Shown here piece by piece: positions 5,493-8,761 of a stretch of DNA of 8,761 bases; within the stretch, counting starts at the first letter, position 1; the number at the start of each line of letters is the position of its first letter. The position numbers were made by a program, and so were the translations under genes. Under the pieces are notes generated by a model that worked only from the letters and a program-made list of their open reading frames with translations, did no database searches and had not been told where the DNA came from. Origin of the DNA: Candidatus Aminicenantota bacterium (GTDB taxonomy: Bacteria > Acidobacteriota > Aminicenantia > UBA2199); the NCBI GenBank assembly GCA_030639705.1, contig DAOWKX010000153.1, positions 1 to 8,761 of the forward strand, written 5' to 3'.

Positions 5493-6395
5493 ATGAATTC
5501 TAAAAAAATAAAAGTACCGTTGACATCAAAAATTGCGCTTCTGGTGGCCTGTTTTTTCTGGGCGGCTTCTTTTATTGCCTCCAAGGTGGCACTGTCTTCA
5601 GTCCCGGCCCTGACAGTTGTTTCATTCCGACTGATTATCTCAGCCATCTGTTTTCTCGGTTGGCTGCTTTTCAGTGGGAAAAGAATAAAAATAAAAGAAC
5701 CAGCCTGGTGGTGGAAACTGTTGTTGTTGAGTTTTTTCGGAACCGGTCTTCATTATGGGATCCAGACCATTGGGATTGGATATACCACGGCTTCCAATGC
5801 ATCGGTCTATGCAGCGACCGGACCGGTTACCATCACCATTATTGCGGCTCTCTTCCTGGGAGAAAAAATTACCTGGAAAAAGGCTATGGGTATTGGTTGT
5901 GCCCTGATAGGTGTTTTTATTATTATAGGAATTGACAATATTCTGGCCTTCGGGTTGAAGGGGAATGTGTTAGGTGATTTTTTGGTATTTACCAGTATTT
6001 TTATGTGGGGAATTTTTACCGTGATGGGAAAAGACATGACCCGTCGGATGTCAGTGCTGGAGATCACAACCGTGGTGACTGTTATGGGCGCAATTTACAT
6101 GGCACCTCTGGGAATCATTGAGATGAGTCGTTTCTCTCTTGACTTAGTCTCCATACCGCTGGAAGCCTGGTTGTCCATTGTTTTTCTGGGTGTCACCTGT
6201 TCTTTCCTGGCAACCCTGCTATATTTTTTTGCACTGGACAAAACAGAATCGCAGAAAGTCGGGGTATATTTATATACCATTCCTCCCATGACTGTGGTCA
6301 TTGCCGCTATATACCTGAAAGAGAACATCGGTTTAAATTTTTTTATCGGGGTCATGGCGGTTTTATTCGGGGTTTATTTAACCGAAAAGGGATAG
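5493..6395 (+). CDS. EamA/DMT-superfamily transporter (10 TM helices)
   Basis: Inner-membrane transporter of the drug/metabolite transporter superfamily (RhaT/YdcZ/EamA group), 300 residues, the standard length. It contains two EamA repeats of five helices each (about 12-145 and 160-298). The repeats are visible in paired segments: GYTTASNASVYAATGPVTIT...FLGEKITWKKAMG in the first half and KTESQKVGVYLYTIPPMTVV...YLKENIGLNFFIG in the second. Such proteins often export amino acids or other metabolites; the substrate cannot be told here. Start ATG 5493 has Shine-Dalgarno AAAGGA (5481-5486) at six bases; the ATG at 5486 is out of frame. It appears monocistronic. Its stop is nine bases from the stop of the converging ABC permease gene, with no clear terminator in between. 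Confidence 0.95.
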   Translation: MNSKKIKVPLTSKIALLVACFFWAASFIASKVALSSVPALTVVSFRLIISAICFLGWLLFSGKRIKIKEPAWWWKLLLLSFFGTGLHYGIQTIGIGYTTASNASVYAATGPVTITIIAALFLGEKITWKKAMGIGCALIGVFIIIGIDNILAFGLKGNVLGDFLVFTSIFMWGIFTVMGKDMTRRMSVLEITTVVTVMGAIYMAPLGIIEMSRFSLDLVSIPLEAWLSIVFLGVTCSFLATLLYFFALDKTESQKVGVYLYTIPPMTVVIAAIYLKENIGLNFFIGVMAVLFGVYLTEKG

Positions 6396-6404
6396 CGGTT
6401 ATTT

Positions 6405-7502
6405 TTATTTGGAAATGAAGCGTTTGAAATTAAGACTGGAAACAGTAATGGTCACCAGAGCAATTATCAGTAAATAGATCAATTCTTTATAAAAAAATTC
6501 GATACCGTTACCCTTTAAAAAAATCTCTCTGATAATCTGAATCAAATATCGAACCGGATTAATGTCTGCCAGAAACCTCATGCCGGGCGGAATGTTTTCA
6601 ACCGGAGTGAAGAGTCCGGATAGCAATATAAAGGTAATCATGGTAAACCAGGAAAAAAACAATGCCTGTTGCTGGGTAGAAGCAATGGTTGAGATCAATA
6701 GTGCGTAGGAGAGTATCGCCGACAGGAATATGATGGCTGTTATAAACAAATAGATTAAATTTCCCCGCACCGGTACTTTAAACCAGATCATAACCACAGC
6801 AATACCCAGGCTCATATTGATAAGACCGATGATGAAGGTGGGGAGTGCTTTTCCAAGGTAAATGTCGATGGGAGTTAAACGGGAAACCAGCAGGGTATCC
6901 ATGGTTTGTTGTTCCTTTTCGCGGACAATGGATATTGAAGTGAAGAACAGGGTGATGATGGTGAGCAATATTGCCACTATTCCAGGACCCATGTAATTGA
7001 TACTTTCCAGTGTGGGATTATAACGGATAAGGGTTTTGTTGACAACCGGAATTTCAGCTCCGTATTGATTCAGTTTGTCCAGCAGGAACTTTTTAATAAT
7101 GCCGTTAAAATATCCTGCAGCGATTAAAGAGGTATTTGAGTCAATACCGTCCATCATGATCTGAATTTCCGGGGTGTTAAGCATATTTTTTTGGATCGGG
7201 TCTCTAAAAATAATAATCGCTTTTACCTTTCCCTTTTTAAGTATTTTCTCTGTGTCCTGAGAACGAGCTGAGATTCTTTTGACATTAAAGAGCGGGGTGC
7301 TCTTGATTCGGTTGATGATTTTTGTGGAATCGCTATTGTTTGATAGATTAATAATTTCCACCGGGATGTTTTTTATATCGGTTTTTACCACGTATCCCAG
7401 GATAATAATCTGTAAAATCGGGGCAATGAATATGAGCGGGAGAAGTTCTTTTTGCCGGAATATTTCGATAAATTCTTTTTTTATCAGGTATAAAATTTTC
7501 AT
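6405..7502 (-). CDS. ABC-2-type exporter permease (second subunit)
   Basis: Membrane subunit of an ABC exporter in the YbhR/YbhS/YhhJ-like ABC2_membrane_3 group, 365 residues. TM1 is at about 20-39 and is followed by a large external domain (about 40-165) with MMDGIDSNTSLIA. Then come MGPGIVAILL, the cytoplasmic REKEQQT segment (194-200, usually REKE-x-GT) and SRLTPIDIYLGK, which together form the coupling region that meets the ATPase. Four further helices follow to 355, with LLSGLFTPVENIPPGMRF. Start ATG 7502 overlaps the end of the upstream permease by four bases (ATGA), with no clear Shine-Dalgarno, so translation is coupled. It is paralogous to that permease (compare LLSGLFTPVENI with LLSGFIFPLDSL), so the two probably form a heterodimer. 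The substrate is unknown; drugs, ions or lipids are possible for the family. Confidence 0.93.
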   Translation of the reverse strand: MKILYLIKKEFIEIFRQKELLPLIFIAPILQIIILGYVVKTDIKNIPVEIINLSNNSDSTKIINRIKSTPLFNVKRISARSQDTEKILKKGKVKAIIIFRDPIQKNMLNTPEIQIMMDGIDSNTSLIAAGYFNGIIKKFLLDKLNQYGAEIPVVNKTLIRYNPTLESINYMGPGIVAILLTIITLFFTSISIVREKEQQTMDTLLVSRLTPIDIYLGKALPTFIIGLINMSLGIAVVMIWFKVPVRGNLIYLFITAIIFLSAILSYALLISTIASTQQQALFFSWFTMITFILLSGLFTPVENIPPGMRFLADINPVRYLIQIIREIFLKGNGIEFFYKELIYLLIIALVTITVSSLNFKRFISK

Positions 7503-8617
7503 TTTGATTTTTTTCTGTTGCGACTGAAGGTTATACTGGATAATGACAGGAGCACAATGCTGAAGAAAATCATCATCAGACCTTCAGTCAAAAAGTATTT
7601 TAATTCAGATCCTTTAACGATTACACCCCGGATGATTTTTAGAAAGTATGTGGCGGGTACCAGATAGGAAATCCATTGAAGTATGGGGCTGAGTGAATCC
7701 AGAGGGAAAATGAAACCGGAAAGCAAAATTGAGGGAAGTAAGGTGATAAGCAGTGCGGCAAACATGGCGGTTTTCTGGCTGGGAGCCATGGTTGATATCA
7801 ACACCCCGAGTGAAAGGCCTGAAACAATATAAAGGATGGAGAAGATGAGAAGAACAACCAGATTTCCTTTAAAGGGAATATGAAACCAGAACCGGGCAAA
7901 AACCAGGATGATGATCCCATCTATTAAGGCCACCAATATATAGGGTATTGTTTTACCGGCAATGATTTCAGCAGATCTTAACGGAGATATAAAAATGAGA
8001 TCAATGGAACCCGATTCTTTCTCCCGTGAGATACTGAGGGAGGTTAATAGAGCCGATATCATCAGCAGAATGATAGCAATAATTCCAGGGATAAAGAAAA
8101 ACGTGCTCTTTACCTCGGGATTAAAGTGAATTTTGGTATTGATCTTGATGATGTTTTCAATATCCCGAAATTCTGATATGAAATCCATTATGATCATTTC
8201 ATTATATTGGTAAATTAAATTGGCAACATTGGAATCACTGCCATCGATGATGATCCCGATTTCAGCAGGGGGTTGGTGAAGGACTTTCCGGGCGAAATCA
8301 GCAGGTATAATAATAATCTCTTTGAGCTTGCCGGACCTTAATAATTGTTCTGATCTTCTTATCGGGTCCTTATAAAGATTTTTCAGGTCGGTGACATTAA
8401 AATACTGATTGTTGGAAAATTTCTTAATCAATTCCCTGGATATTTTTCCATTGGAAAGATCAATGATTCCGGCCTCAATGGTTTTCAGGTCAAAACTGAT
8501 GGAATATCCATAAATAAAAATCATGATCACCGGCATCAGGAAAACAATGGTCAGGCTGGTTGGGTCGCGTAATATGTGGAAAAATTCTTTGATGATGACT
8601 GCCTTAAGCCGCTGCAT
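7499..8617 (-). CDS. ABC-2-type exporter permease (first subunit)
   Basis: Paralogue of the downstream permease, 372 residues, same fold: cytoplasmic start with KEFFHILRDP, TM1 at about 22-40, external domain about 41-170 with IIIDGSDSNVANLI and HFNPEVKSTFFFIPGI, then TM2, the coupling segment REKESGS (198-204) with ISPLRSAEIIAGK, and four more helices to about 362. The REKE-x-GS and SP motifs are nearer the family norm than in the second subunit. The basic C-end RNRKKSK is cytoplasmic. The start ATG shares its A with the stop of the ATPase gene (TGATG) and is preceded by GAGGG, so the operon is read as ATPase, permease, permease. A membrane-fusion (HlyD-type) subunit often accompanies such sets and could lie beyond the right edge. 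Confidence 0.93.
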   Translation of the reverse strand: MQRLKAVIIKEFFHILRDPTSLTIVFLMPVIMIFIYGYSISFDLKTIEAGIIDLSNGKISRELIKKFSNNQYFNVTDLKNLYKDPIRRSEQLLRSGKLKEIIIIPADFARKVLHQPPAEIGIIIDGSDSNVANLIYQYNEMIIMDFISEFRDIENIIKINTKIHFNPEVKSTFFFIPGIIAIILLMISALLTSLSISREKESGSIDLIFISPLRSAEIIAGKTIPYILVALIDGIIILVFARFWFHIPFKGNLVVLLIFSILYIVSGLSLGVLISTMAPSQKTAMFAALLITLLPSILLSGFIFPLDSLSPILQWISYLVPATYFLKIIRGVIVKGSELKYFLTEGLMMIFFSIVLLSLSSITFSRNRKKSK

Positions 8618-8761
8618 CAGTTTCCCTCTTCCTTTACCTTCACCTCAGTTCGGTCAGCAGATAAATTATTATCATATTGAAGAATGGCATCTTTAAATAA
8701 TTCCTCGATGGAGTCTTTTTTATGTTGCTTTTGAAGCAGTGAGGGCTCTCCTTCAATGATG
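8617..8761 (-). CDS. C-terminal end of ABC exporter ATP-binding protein (cut by window edge)
   Basis: Only the last 47 residues and stop are in the window. They begin IIEGEPSLLQKQ and continue KDSIEELFKDAIL, the pattern typical of the extreme C-end of ABC-2-type exporter ATPases (a Gly-x-Pro turn, then S-x-E-x-L/V-F). A further 18 residues or so, rich in Asn, Glu and Lys, follow. The Walker A, signature and Walker B motifs would lie to the right, outside the window. The stop shares one base with the ATG of the first permease, supporting the identity by context. If the complete gene lacked Walker motifs the call would fail; an HlyD-type protein is the less likely alternative. Confidence 0.75.
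   Translation of the reverse strand, partial: IIEGEPSLLQKQHKKDSIEELFKDAILQYDNNLSADRTEVKVKEEGN

Noticed and set aside
6405..8617. The two permease frames as one gene split by a frameshift
   Set aside because: Each has its own full set of helices, external domain and REKE motif at normal length, so they are two paralogous subunits joined by an ATGA overlap.
1..8761. CRISPR arrays, tRNA or rRNA genes, transposons or attachment sites
   Set aside because: I saw no spaced repeats, cloverleaf-like sequence, transposase motifs or terminal inverted repeats on either strand by reading; a covariance-model and repeat search was not possible.

Overview
The window reads as a chromosomal stretch from a Gram-negative (diderm) bacterium of low-to-moderate GC (about 40 % by eye). 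A TonB/ExbB/ExbD-type proton motor, a predicted 219-residue outer-membrane beta-barrel ending in Phe, and a predicted lipoprotein all require an outer membrane. The phylum cannot be fixed from the sequence. Asn just before the lipobox Cys, together with the style of the lipoprotein and TonB-like protein, would suit a spirochaete or another deep-branching diderm, but that is inference.

Layout: (1) 1-1511, minus strand: an OmpR-family response regulator followed by an overlapping sensor histidine kinase that runs off the left edge. Both resemble the RstA/RstB-CpxR/CpxA group. (2) 1512-1786: a 275-bp divergent control region holding a perfect tandem repeat likely to be the regulator's own box, two dyads, a consensus -10 and a possible 11-codon leader ORF. 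(3) 1787-3732, plus strand: a three-gene operon of a TonB-like transducer, an ExbB/TolQ-like stator and an ExbD/TolR-like stator. (4) 3805-5200, minus strand: a predicted two-domain lipoprotein and, upstream of it in the same transcript direction, a small beta-barrel; neither has a recognised function. (5) 5201-5492: a second divergent control region with a near-perfect 19-bp palindrome between two back-to-back promoter candidates. (6) 5493-6395, plus strand: a 10-TM EamA/DMT-family transporter. (7) 6405-8761, minus strand: an ABC-2-type exporter operon, with the tail of an ATPase (cut by the right edge) followed by two paralogous permeases, all overlapping by 1-4 bases.

How the parts fit: almost everything is an envelope function: sensing (two-component pair), energising the outer membrane (TonB motor), surface proteins (lipoprotein and barrel) and export (DMT and ABC-2). 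The TonB operon diverges from the two-component system, so co-regulation is possible. No TonB-dependent receptor is visible, so the motor's client is unknown. No mobile element, tRNA, rRNA or CRISPR array was seen. Most genes belong to well-known families. The least explained parts are the lipoprotein/barrel pair, the operator-like sequences in the two divergent regions and the unassigned role of the TonB motor.
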